DNA from: Vibrio bivalvicida
Lineage (GTDB): Bacteria > Pseudomonadota > Gammaproteobacteria > Enterobacterales > Vibrionaceae
Assembly: GCF_001399455.2 (NCBI RefSeq)
Contig: NZ_LLEI02000021.1
Coordinates: 434,001 to 498,000, forward strand
Length of the DNA stretch: 64,000 nt
Reading direction: 5' to 3'
Under the pieces are notes generated by a model. The model saw nothing but the letters and a program-made list of their open reading frames with translations, had not been told where the DNA came from and searched no databases. A program made the translations under genes and the position numbers. Within the stretch, counting starts at the first letter, position 1. Each line of letters starts with the position of its first letter. This document shows positions 28,538 through 37,906 of the stretch, piece after piece.

Positions 28538-29461
28538 ATGGATTTAGCAAGCAGACTGACGATGCTGTTAGAGATTTCAAGAACAGGTTCATTTGCTAAA
28601 GCGGCAGACAAACTTAATATTGATCGCTCAGTGCTTTCTAAGCAAATCAAGCAGCTTGAAGAACATTTGGGTGTTAAGCTGATAAACCGTACTACGCGGT
28701 CAATGTCTCTCACACGTGTTGGGAAAAGAGTCGTTGAACAAGCCGAAAAGGTTACCCAAGTACTTGAAGATACCGTAAGCATCGCCGATTCGTATCATAG
28801 CGAGCCAACCGGGCATCTGCGGGTTTCTAGTGCCACTATGTTTGGCCGTATTTACTTGCAAGCGGCTATTGAAAGGTTTTTAAAGAAGTTTCCCAAAGCT
28901 TCGGTCGAGCTCCTACTCAATGACGAAAGAGTTGATGTTATTAGCGAAGGCTTCGACATCGTATTTCGTATCGGCCCTATGAGAGACTCGTCGATGATTG
29001 CTAAACCTCTGGCTGAAAATAAAATGGCCTTGGTGGCATCAAGAGAATTTATAGAACGTCACGGTATGCCAAGTACTCCGGACGAGCTAGTCGCGTTGCC
29101 GAGTGTCATTTACGCAAACCGAAGTATTGTTACTGACAAGATTCAATTTGTCGATCGCGAGTCTGGGCAGTCGACAATATACCCCATCAAATCAAACTAT
29201 CGCGTGAATGAGGCAGAACTGATAGTAGAAAGCGTTAGGGCTTCAATTGGCTATGGTCACATTGCCCAGTTTATGATCTCAAAAAACATAGAAGAAATGG
29301 GCTTGGTGCAGCTATTACCCGATTATACGATTCCGTCATTTGGTGACATTTACGCTATGTATACGCATCGCAAGCAGTCGGTACTTGTTACTTCATTTAT
29401 TGAAATAGTTCGAGATGTGATTGGTACTCCCCCAGTATGGGAAGGGAATTTTAAATCTTAA
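28538..29461 (+). CDS. LysR-family transcriptional regulator
   Basis: The 307-residue protein has the LysR helix-turn-helix (MDLASRLTMLLEISRTGSFA, then KAADKLNIDRSVLSKQIKQL, about 1-60) and an effector-binding domain of the CrgA-like group (about 90-295, with HLRVSSATMFGRIYL). A good ribosome binding site (AAGG) lies upstream and a strong terminator downstream. The target is unclear: it is codirectional with the cyclase and small membrane ORF, not divergent from any gene, so it could regulate distant genes. Confidence 0.9.
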   Translation: MDLASRLTMLLEISRTGSFAKAADKLNIDRSVLSKQIKQLEEHLGVKLINRTTRSMSLTRVGKRVVEQAEKVTQVLEDTVSIADSYHSEPTGHLRVSSATMFGRIYLQAAIERFLKKFPKASVELLLNDERVDVISEGFDIVFRIGPMRDSSMIAKPLAENKMALVASREFIERHGMPSTPDELVALPSVIYANRSIVTDKIQFVDRESGQSTIYPIKSNYRVNEAELIVESVRASIGYGHIAQFMISKNIEEMGLVQLLPDYTIPSFGDIYAMYTHRKQSVLVTSFIEIVRDVIGTPPVWEGNFKS

Positions 29462-29467
29462 ATAAGC

Positions 29468-29495
29468 AAAAGCCCGATGTACACTCGGGCTTTTT
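29468..29495 (+). terminator. Rho-independent terminator after the LysR gene
   Basis: AAAAGCCCGA (29468-29477) pairs perfectly with TCGGGCTTTT (29485-29494) across 7 bases, ending in five T. The A-rich left arm could also terminate transcripts from the right. Confidence 0.93.
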
Positions 29496-29514
29496 GACAT
29501 CCATGTATTTCTGT

Positions 29515-29829
29515 TTAGAACGATGTTAAGTAACGTTGTTCACGCACTGCGACACCATTCTCATCTTCGATTTCGAATGTGAACGAGCGACCGTGGTCGA
29601 GTAAGTTTGCTGCCATGAAGGTTCCTTTTTCACCTGTGGTGAAGTATTGGGTACCGTTGCCTTTCACTTTCACTTTTACATCGCTAACAGGTTCGCCATT
29701 TTCAAGTACAGTCACAATTGCTTGATTATCGATTGTTTTAATTCTAATTGATTGCTCTTTCGCTGGCATTGCCGATGCCATTGTAGAAGTTAGTGCCGCA
29801 ATAAGTAGAGTCGCGATAGTTGTTTTCAT
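29515..29829 (-). CDS. small exported protein of unknown function
   Basis: The 104-residue protein has a clear signal peptide (MKTTIATLLIAALTSTMASA, cleavage near 20) and a mature part of about 84 residues that looks beta-rich (VTVLENGEPVSDVKVKVKGN, then a TGEKGTFMAANLL turn). It resembles a carboxypeptidase-regulatory-like or Ig-like fold, without recognisable catalytic residues. AAAGGAATCAGATT upstream gives a plausible ribosome binding site. Probably periplasmic; role unknown. Confidence 0.72.
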   Translation of the reverse strand: MKTTIATLLIAALTSTMASAMPAKEQSIRIKTIDNQAIVTVLENGEPVSDVKVKVKGNGTQYFTTGEKGTFMAANLLDHGRSFTFEIEDENGVAVREQRYLTSF

Positions 29830-30334
29830 AATCTGATTCCTTTGAATGCTTTTATCTTAAGAGCAGTTGCTCTTGGTGTGGGAAAGATTATGTGACATTT
29901 CTCAAGTGTGATAAATATCACATTGTGCATTTCACTGTTGCAAAAATATCTATAATAAATAGATTGCCTGAATGTATGGGACTTTATGTTGGATGAGGTT
30001 TATCGGTAAGTGCCCAAACTAAGAGCGAGTCAAGTAGATAATATTGTGTCCCACTGTATCGTTTCGTTGCAGCTTCCCTTGATGAAAACACCTCATTGAA
30101 AGTCATTATGAATATCCTTCATGCTGCACGTGAAGTAATACCATTGTTATTCAACTGCGAATCAACGTTATAAAGAAATCTACTCTTATATCTAGCCAGA
30201 ATTAGTCCCTCTCGACTAGAGCTGCTTAAGATCCAAACAAACGGCGTACAAAACTGACTAGAAAAATCAAAAACAAAATGGAAAGAGTAGGAACTAAACC
30301 AGCTTTCATCTAAGGAAATAGGATACACAACGTT
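29830..30334. other. intergenic region upstream of mesX
   Basis: About 500 bases with no convincing gene. A small minus-strand frame at 30119-30328 lacks a ribosome binding site and was not called. The stretch holds two MetR-like boxes (given separately) and must contain the mesX promoter and the promoter of the small exported protein. Confidence 0.55.
30083..30121 (+). promoter_or_regulatory. MetR-like boxes upstream of mesX-mesD
   Basis: TGAATATCCTTCA at 30109-30121 is a perfect TGAA-N5-TTCA MetR dyad, and TGAAAACACCTCA at 30083-30095 matches with one change, 26 bases upstream. MetR activates methionine-synthase genes in enterobacteria, which fits the methionine function of the genes downstream. 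No MetJ-type AGACGTCT repeats were seen. Confidence 0.65.
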
Positions 30335-31312
30335 ATGAGCAAAGACTTCACATTTAGCATCAAGAGCCTCAGTCTTGATGAGAACTACAGTCCGTCAGAC
30401 AGTACTCGTATTACGACTAACTTCGCTAATCTGGCAAGAGGCGAGAGTCGACAAGAGAATCTGCGCAATGCACTCAACATGATTAATAATAACTTCAATG
30501 CTTTGGCACATTGGGATAACCCTAACGGGGAGCGTTACTCTGTTGAGCTTGAAATCGTTTCGGTTGATATGGACATTGAAGCGGGTGCTGAAAGCTTTCC
30601 TTCGATTGAAGTGCTGAAGACGTACATCGTTGACCATAAAACAAATGAGCGTATTGAAGGTATTGTCGGCAATAACTTTTCTTCTTACGTACGCGACTAC
30701 GACTTTAGCGTTTTGCTCCTTGACCACAACAAAGACAAGCCTAAATTCACAATTCCAGATAACTTTGGCGACCTGCATGGCAAACTATTTAAGCACTTCG
30801 TTCGTTCTTCAACCTACAAGCGGAACTTTAAAAAGCTGCCCGTAATTTGCTTAAGTGTTTCAGATAACAAGACTTACCATCGAACTGAAAATCAACACCC
30901 TGTACTTGGCTATGAATATCAGCCTAATGAGTCTTCTCTAACAGAACAGTATTTTCAGAAAATGGGGCTACAAGTTCGTTACTTTATGCCGCCAAATAGC
31001 GTTGCACCGTTTGCATTCTATTTCTTTGGTGATCTGCTAAACGACTACACTAATTTAGAATTGATCAGCACGATCAGTACCATGGAAACATTCCAGAAAA
31101 TCTATCGTCCAGAGATCTACAACGCGAATGCAGTAGCGGGTAAATCTTACCAACCGAGTTTAAAAAACAGTGACCATTCTTTAACACAAATTGTGTATGA
31201 CCGCGAAGAACGTAGTCGATTGGCAGTGGAACAAGGGAAGTTTGCACAAAAGCACTTCATCAAGCCTTACCAAACAGTGCTAGATCAATGGTCTGCTAGT
31301 TACGCTTATTAA
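30335..31312 (+). CDS. mesX: MesX (DUF1852) partner of the core methionine synthase
   Basis: The 325-residue protein (MSKDFTFSIKSLSLDENYSP onward) matches DUF1852, always found next to the short MetE-like methionine synthase MesD. Genetic work on that family shows MesX is needed with MesD for folate-independent methionine synthesis and that the reaction depends on oxygen; the methyl donor is unknown. No classical cofactor motif is visible. It lies directly upstream of mesD on the same transcript and behind MetR-like boxes. Confidence 0.88.
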   Translation: MSKDFTFSIKSLSLDENYSPSDSTRITTNFANLARGESRQENLRNALNMINNNFNALAHWDNPNGERYSVELEIVSVDMDIEAGAESFPSIEVLKTYIVDHKTNERIEGIVGNNFSSYVRDYDFSVLLLDHNKDKPKFTIPDNFGDLHGKLFKHFVRSSTYKRNFKKLPVICLSVSDNKTYHRTENQHPVLGYEYQPNESSLTEQYFQKMGLQVRYFMPPNSVAPFAFYFFGDLLNDYTNLELISTISTMETFQKIYRPEIYNANAVAGKSYQPSLKNSDHSLTQIVYDREERSRLAVEQGKFAQKHFIKPYQTVLDQWSASYAY

Positions 31313-31335
31313 TAATAATGAGAACAAATAAAAGC

Positions 31336-32364
31336 ATGAAAACACTATTACCGACTTCTACGGCAGGAAGCCTGCCAAAACCTTCTTGGTTAGCGCAGCC
31401 AGAAACGCTTTGGTCACCTTGGAAGCTGCAAGGTGAAGAACTAACAGATGGCAAACAAGATGCACTTCGTTTGTCTTTGCAAGAACAGCAACATGCGGGC
31501 GTGGATATTGTGAGCGATGGTGAGCAAACTCGTCAGCACTTTGTCACAACTTTCATAGAGCACCTCAGTGGCGTTGATTTCGAAAGCCGTCAAACTGTTA
31601 AAATTCGTGACCGTTATGAAGCAAGTGTCCCGACAGTCGTAGGGCCTGTTAGCCGTCAAAGGCCTGTATTTGTTGAAGATGCTAAGTTTTTGCGTCAGCA
31701 GACAGACAAGCCGATCAAATGGGCGTTGCCTGGTCCAATGACAATGATTGATACGCTTTATGACGACCATTATAAGAGCCGTGAAAAGCTCGCGTGGGAA
31801 TTTGCCAAAATACTCAACCAAGAAGCAAAAGAGTTAGAGGCTGCTGGTGTAGATATCATCCAGTTTGATGAACCCGCTTTTAATGTCTTTTTTGATGAAG
31901 TCAATGACTGGGGAATTGCTTGCTTAGAAAGAGCTATTGAGGGACTAAATTGTGAAACGGCTGTCCATATTTGTTACGGCTACGGTATTAAAGCCAATAC
32001 AGATTGGAAGAAGACGCTGGGCACCGAGTGGCGACAATATGAAGAAGTCTTTCCAAAGCTGCGTAACTCTAACATTGATATCATTTCGCTGGAGTGCCAT
32101 AACTCTCGCGTGCCGATTGAACTGCTTGAGCTCATTCGCGGCAAAAAAGTGATGGTTGGTGCGATAGACGTCGCTACAGATTGCATTGAAACGGCTGAAG
32201 AAGTTGCTAACACCCTACGAGAGGCACTTAAGTATGTTGATGCGGACAAACTTTACCCTTGTACCAACTGTGGTATGGCTCCTTTATCTCGTGAAATTGC
32301 TCGTGGTAAATTGAGTGCTCTACAGGCGGGTGCAGAGCTTGTAAGGAGAGAGCTTACAGCGTAG
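31336..32364 (+). CDS. mesD: MesD, core cobalamin-independent methionine synthase
   Basis: The protein is about 342 residues from the ATG at 31336 (MKTLLPTSTAGSLPKPSWLA); an in-frame ATG at 31318 would add six residues and neither has a strong ribosome binding site. It corresponds only to the C-terminal catalytic half of MetE. The zinc-site pattern is visible: AVHICYGYG (His and Cys), ISLECHNSR region and YPCTNCGMAPL (Cys). The absence of the N-terminal folate-binding half marks a folate-independent core synthase of the MesD type, which works with MesX. It transfers a methyl group to homocysteine. Confidence 0.88.
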   Translation: MKTLLPTSTAGSLPKPSWLAQPETLWSPWKLQGEELTDGKQDALRLSLQEQQHAGVDIVSDGEQTRQHFVTTFIEHLSGVDFESRQTVKIRDRYEASVPTVVGPVSRQRPVFVEDAKFLRQQTDKPIKWALPGPMTMIDTLYDDHYKSREKLAWEFAKILNQEAKELEAAGVDIIQFDEPAFNVFFDEVNDWGIACLERAIEGLNCETAVHICYGYGIKANTDWKKTLGTEWRQYEEVFPKLRNSNIDIISLECHNSRVPIELLELIRGKKVMVGAIDVATDCIETAEEVANTLREALKYVDADKLYPCTNCGMAPLSREIARGKLSALQAGAELVRRELTA

Positions 32365-32384
32365 TACACGGAGTAATCACTGAA

Positions 32385-32424
32385 TCAATGCCCAGTGCCG
32401 TTAATGCTCCTTTCTGGGCATTGA
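32385..32424 (+). terminator. inverted repeat after mesD
   Basis: TCAATGCCCAG (32385-32395) pairs perfectly with CTGGGCATTGA (32414-32424) across 18 bases. No long T run follows, so terminator function is tentative; it sits between convergent genes. Confidence 0.5.
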
Positions 32425-32446
32425 CGATATTTGGGTACTCTATACG

Positions 32447-33610
32447 TTAAGTGTACTGACTCACGACAACTCGATTTCTTCCTTGGTTTTTTGCATCGTA
32501 CAGGGCTTTATCGGCGCGTTCTATCAATACTTCCCAGTGTTCCCCTTCTTGTAGTTCACTGACCCCAAAACTCGCGGTGCAGAATTCTCTGTTACTTGGC
32601 AGCATAGTGGTACGTCCTATAACACTGCGTAGCTTTTCAGCAACAATTTGGGCTTGCTTTAGACTAGTTTCTGGAAGAATGATCAAAAACTCTTCCCCTC
32701 CGTATCGAAAAGAAAAATCGTTTTTCCGCGTTTCAATGCGTAGAATTCTTCCAATTGTTTTTAGTACATGGTCTCCTGCCTGATGTCCGTACATGTCATT
32801 GATCTTTTTGAATTTATCGATATCAATTAGGAGTACTGAGAGAGGATGTTCAAAGCGCTGCGCTCGGGCGACCTCTTTAGGGGCGAATTCTTCGAGTGCT
32901 CGCCGATTGTAAAGGCGAGTTAGCTCGTCCTTAAGTGAGGAGTCATAGATGGTGGCGACAAGTCGCCCGGTTAGCATCCAGGTTATGGCAAAACCTATAA
33001 AGATGATCATCGTCATTATAGTGATAAAAGCGAGCTGTTGGATCCAATTTGCTACCATGAAATCGTCTATTCGGTCTGCAAAAGGGAGCATGATTAGACG
33101 AAATACACCGTAAAGGGCATAGATACTCATCCCTAGAGTCAACAACCACTTAGATGGTGCTATATCTTCTCTAGAACCTTTCTGGTTAGCGTAGATAGCC
33201 AAAAAACTTAGGCCGGAGGTGTAAGAGGCCATAATTGCAATTCGAGCGTCAGTCGATGAAGAAAAATGGGTTAAGTAAGTCAGTAAGATGACAATAAGTG
33301 GAAGAGAATAGTAGCCGCAATTCGCTAATGATACCGAGTACCCCCTCAGCAAGCATATGCCGTGCAGAATGAGTATAAAACTCAGGGCAACGATTGAGTT
33401 AGCGAGTACTTTAGATACCCACAAAGAAACATTGTTACCAAAGCTCATCAACATAAACCCTAAACCAAGTAGAAGTAAGGCAAAGGCGATTAAATTGATA
33501 CCGTTAAATCTGGGCTGAAGAGTTTGAATCAAAGAGAGGCCGATGCAATACGTCAACGAAAGAAGTACGCATACAACGGATAGCGTTGGTATATCTAACT
33601 CAATAAGCAT
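32447..33610 (-). CDS. membrane-bound GGDEF diguanylate cyclase
   Basis: The 387-residue protein has about six or seven membrane helices in its first 215 residues, with no recognised sensor motif, followed by a GGDEF domain (about 220-385). The active site GGEEF at 304-308 is intact, and the inhibitory RxxD site (RKND) sits five residues before it, so it should make c-di-GMP and be product-inhibited. It is the only gene of its unit and is convergent with mesD. Confidence 0.9.
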   Translation of the reverse strand: MLIELDIPTLSVVCVLLSLTYCIGLSLIQTLQPRFNGINLIAFALLLLGLGFMLMSFGNNVSLWVSKVLANSIVALSFILILHGICLLRGYSVSLANCGYYSLPLIVILLTYLTHFSSSTDARIAIMASYTSGLSFLAIYANQKGSREDIAPSKWLLTLGMSIYALYGVFRLIMLPFADRIDDFMVANWIQQLAFITIMTMIIFIGFAITWMLTGRLVATIYDSSLKDELTRLYNRRALEEFAPKEVARAQRFEHPLSVLLIDIDKFKKINDMYGHQAGDHVLKTIGRILRIETRKNDFSFRYGGEEFLIILPETSLKQAQIVAEKLRSVIGRTTMLPSNREFCTASFGVSELQEGEHWEVLIERADKALYDAKNQGRNRVVVSQYT

Positions 33611-33664
33611 AATGACCCCAGAAAAGCACTACATTGAGTTTAGGTTATATTGACAAAATGCTAA

Positions 33665-33703
33665 ATAAAAACCCCGGTAACTAATAGTTGGTTACTGGGG
33701 TTT
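33665..33703 (-). terminator. Rho-independent terminator after pyrC
   Basis: On the minus strand AAACCCCAGTAAC and GTTACCGGGGTTT form a 13-base stem with one mismatch across 9 bases, then TTATTTAG. It lies 26 bases past the pyrC stop. Confidence 0.88.
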
Positions 33704-33728
33704 CTAGTTTGTTGTTAAGGATTAGTGG

Positions 33729-34757
33729 TTACTTAACTGTCCACTTGATTTCTTCACCTGCGCGGATTGGTACAACTACATCACCACCAAATGGCATGGT
33801 TTCCGCTACAGACCAAGCCTCTTTAGTCAGTGTTACTTTGTCTTGGTTGCGTGGAACGCCATAAAAATCAGGGCCATTATGGCTTGCAAAGGCCTCTAGG
33901 TTTTCTAGCCTACCTTCTTGCTCGAATACCTCCGCGTATAGCTCAAGTGCAGCGTGCGCAGTGTAAGAGCCTGCACAGCCACAGGCCGCCTCTTTCATGC
34001 CTTTGGCGTGTGGCGCAGAGTCTGTACCTAAGAAGAATTTTTTGCTGCCACTGGTTGCCGCTTCAATAAGTGCTTGCTGGTGGGTATTGCGCTTAAGAAT
34101 CGGTAGGCAGTAAAAGTGGGGTTTAATGCCGCCAACTAACATATGGTTGCGGTTGTAGAGTAAGTGGTGCGCAGTGATGGTTGCTGCAACATTATCGTTA
34201 GCATTTTTTACAAAGTTTGCTGCGTCTGCTGTTGTGATGTGCTCAAGAACAATCTTTAAGTTCGGGAAGTCATTTACAATTGGAGCGAGAACCGTGTCGA
34301 GGAATTCTTTCTCACGGTCAAATATATCCACATCGTGGTGAGTCACTTCACCGTGAACAAGGAGTAACATCCCTACTTCTTGCATAGTTTCTAGAACGTG
34401 ATAGATGTTTTTTGCTGATGTCACACCAGAGTCAGAGTTGGTTGTTGCGCCGGCAGGGTATAACTTTGCAGCGACTACAGCACCTGATTCTTTTGCCTTT
34501 CGGATCTCTTCTGATGTTGTGTTGTCGGTTAGATAAAGCGCCATTAATGGCTCGAATTGCTCACTTGGCTTCTCTGCCATGATACGTTCACGGTAAGCCA
34601 AAGCCATTTCGGTATTGGTAACAGGTGGGACAGTGTTTGGCATGATTAGCGCGCGCCCGTTGTAGCGGCTAATATCTCGCACGGTATCCTTTAGCACCTC
34701 ACCATCGCGTAGATGAACATGCCAGTCGTCAGGACGTGTGATCGTAAGTGTTGTCAT
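33729..34757 (-). CDS. pyrC: dihydroorotase PyrC
   Basis: The start is set at 34757, preceded by GGGAG, giving 342 residues (E. coli PyrC has 348). It begins [19 protein letters not shown] with the metal-binding His13 and His15. Also visible are the carboxylated lysine in [18 protein letters not shown], the metal ligands in [11 protein letters not shown] and LEHITT, and the catalytic aspartate in [10 protein letters not shown]. It closes the pyrimidine ring in UMP synthesis in the cytoplasm. A PurR-like box lies 62 bases upstream, matching the known PurR control of pyrC in E. coli. Confidence 0.96.
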   Translation of the reverse strand: MTTLTITRPDDWHVHLRDGEVLKDTVRDISRYNGRALIMPNTVPPVTNTEMALAYRERIMAEKPSEQFEPLMALYLTDNTTSEEIRKAKESGAVVAAKLYPAGATTNSDSGVTSAKNIYHVLETMQEVGMLLLVHGEVTHHDVDIFDREKEFLDTVLAPIVNDFPNLKIVLEHITTADAANFVKNANDNVAATITAHHLLYNRNHMLVGGIKPHFYCLPILKRNTHQQALIEAATSGSKKFFLGTDSAPHAKGMKEAACGCAGSYTAHAALELYAEVFEQEGRLENLEAFASHNGPDFYGVPRNQDKVTLTKEAWSVAETMPFGGDVVVPIRAGEEIKWTVK

Positions 34758-34818
34758 TATTGCTCCCACCATTTTAAAGAGTTGTCTGATTGGAGCCCAA
34801 ACGGCGCGAAAACTGTGA

Positions 34819-34834
34819 AGGCAAACGCTTACGC
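34819..34834 (-). promoter_or_regulatory. PurR-like operator upstream of pyrC
   Basis: AGGCAAACGCTTACGC matches the PurR consensus ANGCAANCGNTTNCNT at all fixed positions except the last. It lies about 60 bases before the pyrC start codon. PurR regulates pyrC in E. coli. Confidence 0.7.
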
Positions 34835-34997
34835 TTAGGCGACAGGATGATAGAGCAAACTGCCGTGCATTTCATCTTCTTTTTTGTATGTCGCATTATT
34901 TGACCAATATCTGTTGGTAAACACTGCAGTGAATCGTTAGCTCCTACAGACTAATGGAGTATAATGTCCATACAATAATTCTAGCTTAGGATAAGCA

Positions 34998-36815
34998 ATG
35001 TCAGCTCCAACTCTTTCTCAAATCAATGTCTATCCGGTTAAATCGGTCGGTGGAATTTCCCTTTCAACCGCGTGGGTTGAAAAACAAGGTCTTATGTTTG
35101 ACCGTCGCTTTATGCTTGCACTGTCTGGTGGCTCAATGGTAACGGCGCGAAAATATCCGCAAATGGTCACGGTACGTTCTAGCTTAACGCCGGATGGGGT
35201 GATTTTCACGGCGCAGGGTCATTCCGCGCTGAGGGTTTGCTATACAGATTTTAAGATGCAAGAAGCGCCAGCTCAGGTCTGGAAGGATAATTTTGTTGCT
35301 TATACCACAACAGACGAAGCTGATGACTGGTTTAGTCGAGTATTGGGACAACGCGTCGAGTTGTTGTTTAGCGGTGAGCAGTCTAACCGCGTGCGTGAAA
35401 AGCTTGGTCACAATGTTAGTTTTGCTGACGGTTACCCTGTTCTGGTGATTAGTGAAGCATCGTTAGCTGAGCTAAATCACCGTAGCCCTGAAACTCACTC
35501 TATGGATCAGTTTCGAACTAACCTTGTTGTTGCAGGCACAGAAGCCTTTGGCGAAGATGGTTGGAAGCGCATTCGCATTGGTGAGGTTGAATTTGAAGCG
35601 GTGAAACCTTGTGAGCGTTGCATCTTAACAACCGTAGACGTCGAGAAAGGTGAGTTTCGAGCCAGTAAAGAGCCGCTCAACACACTTTCTCAGTTTCGTG
35701 CAAACGAGGGCGGTGGAGTTTTCTTTGGACAGAACTTAGTTGCCAAGAATGAAGGTATGATTCATCAAGGTGACGTGGTTGAAGTCTTAGAATATAAGGA
35801 GAAAGAGCTTTATCCTGATAACTCGCCAAAACAGCTTCTGATGACGTGTGTTGAGCGAGAAGAAATTGCTCGTGATTTTGTTACCTTTTGGCTTGAGCCT
35901 CAACATGGTGAACTACCTGTCTACCAGCCAGGGCAGCATCTACCTATTTCGATTGTTATTGATGGCGAAAGCGTTGCGCGTCGATATACGTTATCCTCAA
36001 GCCCTTCTCGACCGGGGCGACTTGCTATATCAGTGAAACGTATTGATGGCGGGCGCATATCAAACTGGCTCAGCGACAATCTTAATATTGGTGATACGCT
36101 GACTTGCGAGCAACCCGATGGTAGTTTCCACTTGGGTCAAAAGCATGGTCAACCGCTTTTACTTCTTTCAGCTGGTAGTGGCGTCACACCGATGTTGTCT
36201 ATGCTGCGCTATCTGTCTGACCATAATCAAGTGAATGATGTGGTGTTCTATCATCAATGCAGCAATGTTGAAGACATTCCATGTAAGGAAGAGCTTGATG
36301 ATTTGCGTCGCAAGCATGAAGGTTTAACCGTTCTTTTTTCTTTATCTCAAGCTCCGACGGATTGGTTTGGACTAAAAGGACGTTTAACTTTAGCGCACCT
36401 TAAGCAAGTTAAAGATATCGGACAGAGACAAGTGTTTGTCTGTGGCCCTGATGGTTTTATGCAAAAAGCCAAGAACCTACTACTTAAAAAAGGACTACCA
36501 GAGGAAAATTATCACCAAGAAGCATTTGGGGTGGCGCAAACCTCTCAGCAGCCGTTCGCTGAGCTGACGTTGAGTGTTAATGGGCATGTGTTTACTGGCA
36601 ATAATCAGAAAACCTTGCTTGAACAAGCAGAAGAGGCGGGTGCTCCAATCGCAAATAGCTGTCGAGCAGGTTTATGTGGCGCATGCAAGGTGACGCTAGA
36701 GTCTGGAAAAGTACACCAGCCCGACGTCCCTGCTATACAAGATCACGAACGGAACATGGGTGTTGTACTTGCTTGTTGCTGTGTACCTGAAACTGATATC
36801 GAAGTGGTCAGTTAA
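34998..36815 (+). CDS. MOSC-flavoreductase-ferredoxin fusion (YcbX-Hcr-like)
   Basis: The 605-residue protein joins three modules. Residues 1-270 are a MOSC beta-barrel plus MOSC domain like YcbX, with the Mo-binding cysteine probably Cys205 in VKPCERC. Residues about 280-510 are a ferredoxin-NADP reductase-type unit with the FAD motif RRYTLSSSP and the nucleotide motif LLSAGSGVTPMLSML. Residues about 520-605 are a plant-type 2Fe-2S ferredoxin with Cys555, Cys560, Cys563 and Cys593. E. coli YcbX (369 residues) has only MOSC plus ferredoxin and detoxifies N-hydroxylated bases with CysJ. Here the reductase is built in, so electrons may flow NAD(P)H to FAD to 2Fe-2S to Mo in one chain. Substrate unknown. 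Confidence 0.87.
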   Translation: MSAPTLSQINVYPVKSVGGISLSTAWVEKQGLMFDRRFMLALSGGSMVTARKYPQMVTVRSSLTPDGVIFTAQGHSALRVCYTDFKMQEAPAQVWKDNFVAYTTTDEADDWFSRVLGQRVELLFSGEQSNRVREKLGHNVSFADGYPVLVISEASLAELNHRSPETHSMDQFRTNLVVAGTEAFGEDGWKRIRIGEVEFEAVKPCERCILTTVDVEKGEFRASKEPLNTLSQFRANEGGGVFFGQNLVAKNEGMIHQGDVVEVLEYKEKELYPDNSPKQLLMTCVEREEIARDFVTFWLEPQHGELPVYQPGQHLPISIVIDGESVARRYTLSSSPSRPGRLAISVKRIDGGRISNWLSDNLNIGDTLTCEQPDGSFHLGQKHGQPLLLLSAGSGVTPMLSMLRYLSDHNQVNDVVFYHQCSNVEDIPCKEELDDLRRKHEGLTVLFSLSQAPTDWFGLKGRLTLAHLKQVKDIGQRQVFVCGPDGFMQKAKNLLLKKGLPEENYHQEAFGVAQTSQQPFAELTLSVNGHVFTGNNQKTLLEQAEEAGAPIANSCRAGLCGACKVTLESGKVHQPDVPAIQDHERNMGVVLACCCVPETDIEVVS

Positions 36816-36826
36816 GTTCCTATTTA

Positions 36827-36861
36827 ATAAAGTCAGCCTCTGATAAAGGGGCTGACTTTAT
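36827..36861. terminator. bidirectional terminator between convergent genes
   Basis: ATAAAGTCAGCC (36827-36838) pairs perfectly with GGCTGACTTTAT (36850-36861) across 11 bases, with A/T-rich flanks. The right arm touches the stop of the convergent PAS-GGDEF gene. Confidence 0.8.
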
Positions 36862-37772
36862 TACTCAATAACGCTTTGATTTCTCCCTAAGTGTTTAGCC
36901 TTATATAGCGCATCATCGGCCCTACGGTATAGATCTAGAAATTCACTGTCATTGGGAGAGAGTTGTGTAACGCCACAGCTTAGAGAGAAGGGGGACTCTA
37001 AGACATTTAGTTCTGATTCAAGAAATTGATTGCGTAGCCGCTCTGCAACTTCATGTGCCTCTTTTCCTGTTGTATTGTTAAGTACTATCAAAAACTCTTC
37101 ACCTCCAACCCGACCACAATGATCGCTTTTACGTAAGTTGTTGTGGATGATATTGGCAAGTTCGACGATCACGTTATCGCCAAAATCATGGCCGAATGAA
37201 TCGTTGACGCGTTTGAAGTGATCAATATCGATGATGATACATGAGAGAGGGGAGTCATGCTGTGTCGATTTTTGATAAGAAGATTCAAAGTATTGCCAGA
37301 TTTTACGACGATTGTAGAGTTTTGTTAGTTCATCCGTATAGGCTTGCTCTGTAAGTTTTTCCCTTAGTTCGACGATATCGGTGATATCGGTAGCAACACC
37401 AATTAGACCAATAACTTGCTTGGTCTTAGAATGTATGATTGGCTGCTTGATGGCACGGTAAACACGAACCTTTCCATCCGTTACAGCTAAAGCTCGTTCT
37501 TCATTAACTACCTTCTGGCCAGAGTTAAACACCATCTCATCGGTTTTTAGAATGTCGGCCAGCATATGTGGCTCAAAAAAAGCGTAATCCGTTTTACCTT
37601 TAAGATCTTTTAACGTGGTGTTAAACAGCTCCAAGGTAAGTTGGTTGGCATAAAGGTATTCACCTTGGCGATTCTTTACAAAAACGTAAGAGCCAATCTC
37701 ACTCAGAACTATCTCATGCAATGTAAAATGGTCGTGATTATATATCTCTTCAATATGCTCCAATTCGATCAT
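36861..37772 (-). CDS. PAS-GGDEF diguanylate cyclase
   Basis: The start at 37772 has GGAGG five bases upstream; the longer frame to 37880 has none. The 303-residue protein has an N-terminal PAS domain (about 20-130, IGSYVFVKNRQGEYLYANQL), a PAC-like end (VIGLIGVATDIT) and a GGDEF domain (about 150-300). The active site GGEEF at 223-227 is intact, with the RxxD inhibitory site (RKSD) before it. It has no membrane segment, so it should be a cytoplasmic cyclase responding to a small ligand or redox signal. Confidence 0.9.
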   Translation of the reverse strand: MIELEHIEEIYNHDHFTLHEIVLSEIGSYVFVKNRQGEYLYANQLTLELFNTTLKDLKGKTDYAFFEPHMLADILKTDEMVFNSGQKVVNEERALAVTDGKVRVYRAIKQPIIHSKTKQVIGLIGVATDITDIVELREKLTEQAYTDELTKLYNRRKIWQYFESSYQKSTQHDSPLSCIIIDIDHFKRVNDSFGHDFGDNVIVELANIIHNNLRKSDHCGRVGGEEFLIVLNNTTGKEAHEVAERLRNQFLESELNVLESPFSLSCGVTQLSPNDSEFLDLYRRADDALYKAKHLGRNQSVIE

Positions 37773-37906
37773 TTGACCTCCACTTGGAATGGGGTCTAGC
37801 CAATTTTTGACGCGGATGTATTGCTGATTCTTATAATTACCTGAAATTGTGAAGTGAGATATGCAAATCAGGTTATTCAACCATATACCTATTTAAGCGA
37901 AAGATC

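Noticed and set aside
30119..30328. 69-codon minus-strand ORF upstream of mesX
   Set aside because: No ribosome binding site, unusual composition, and it overlaps the MetR-like box region and probable mesX leader.
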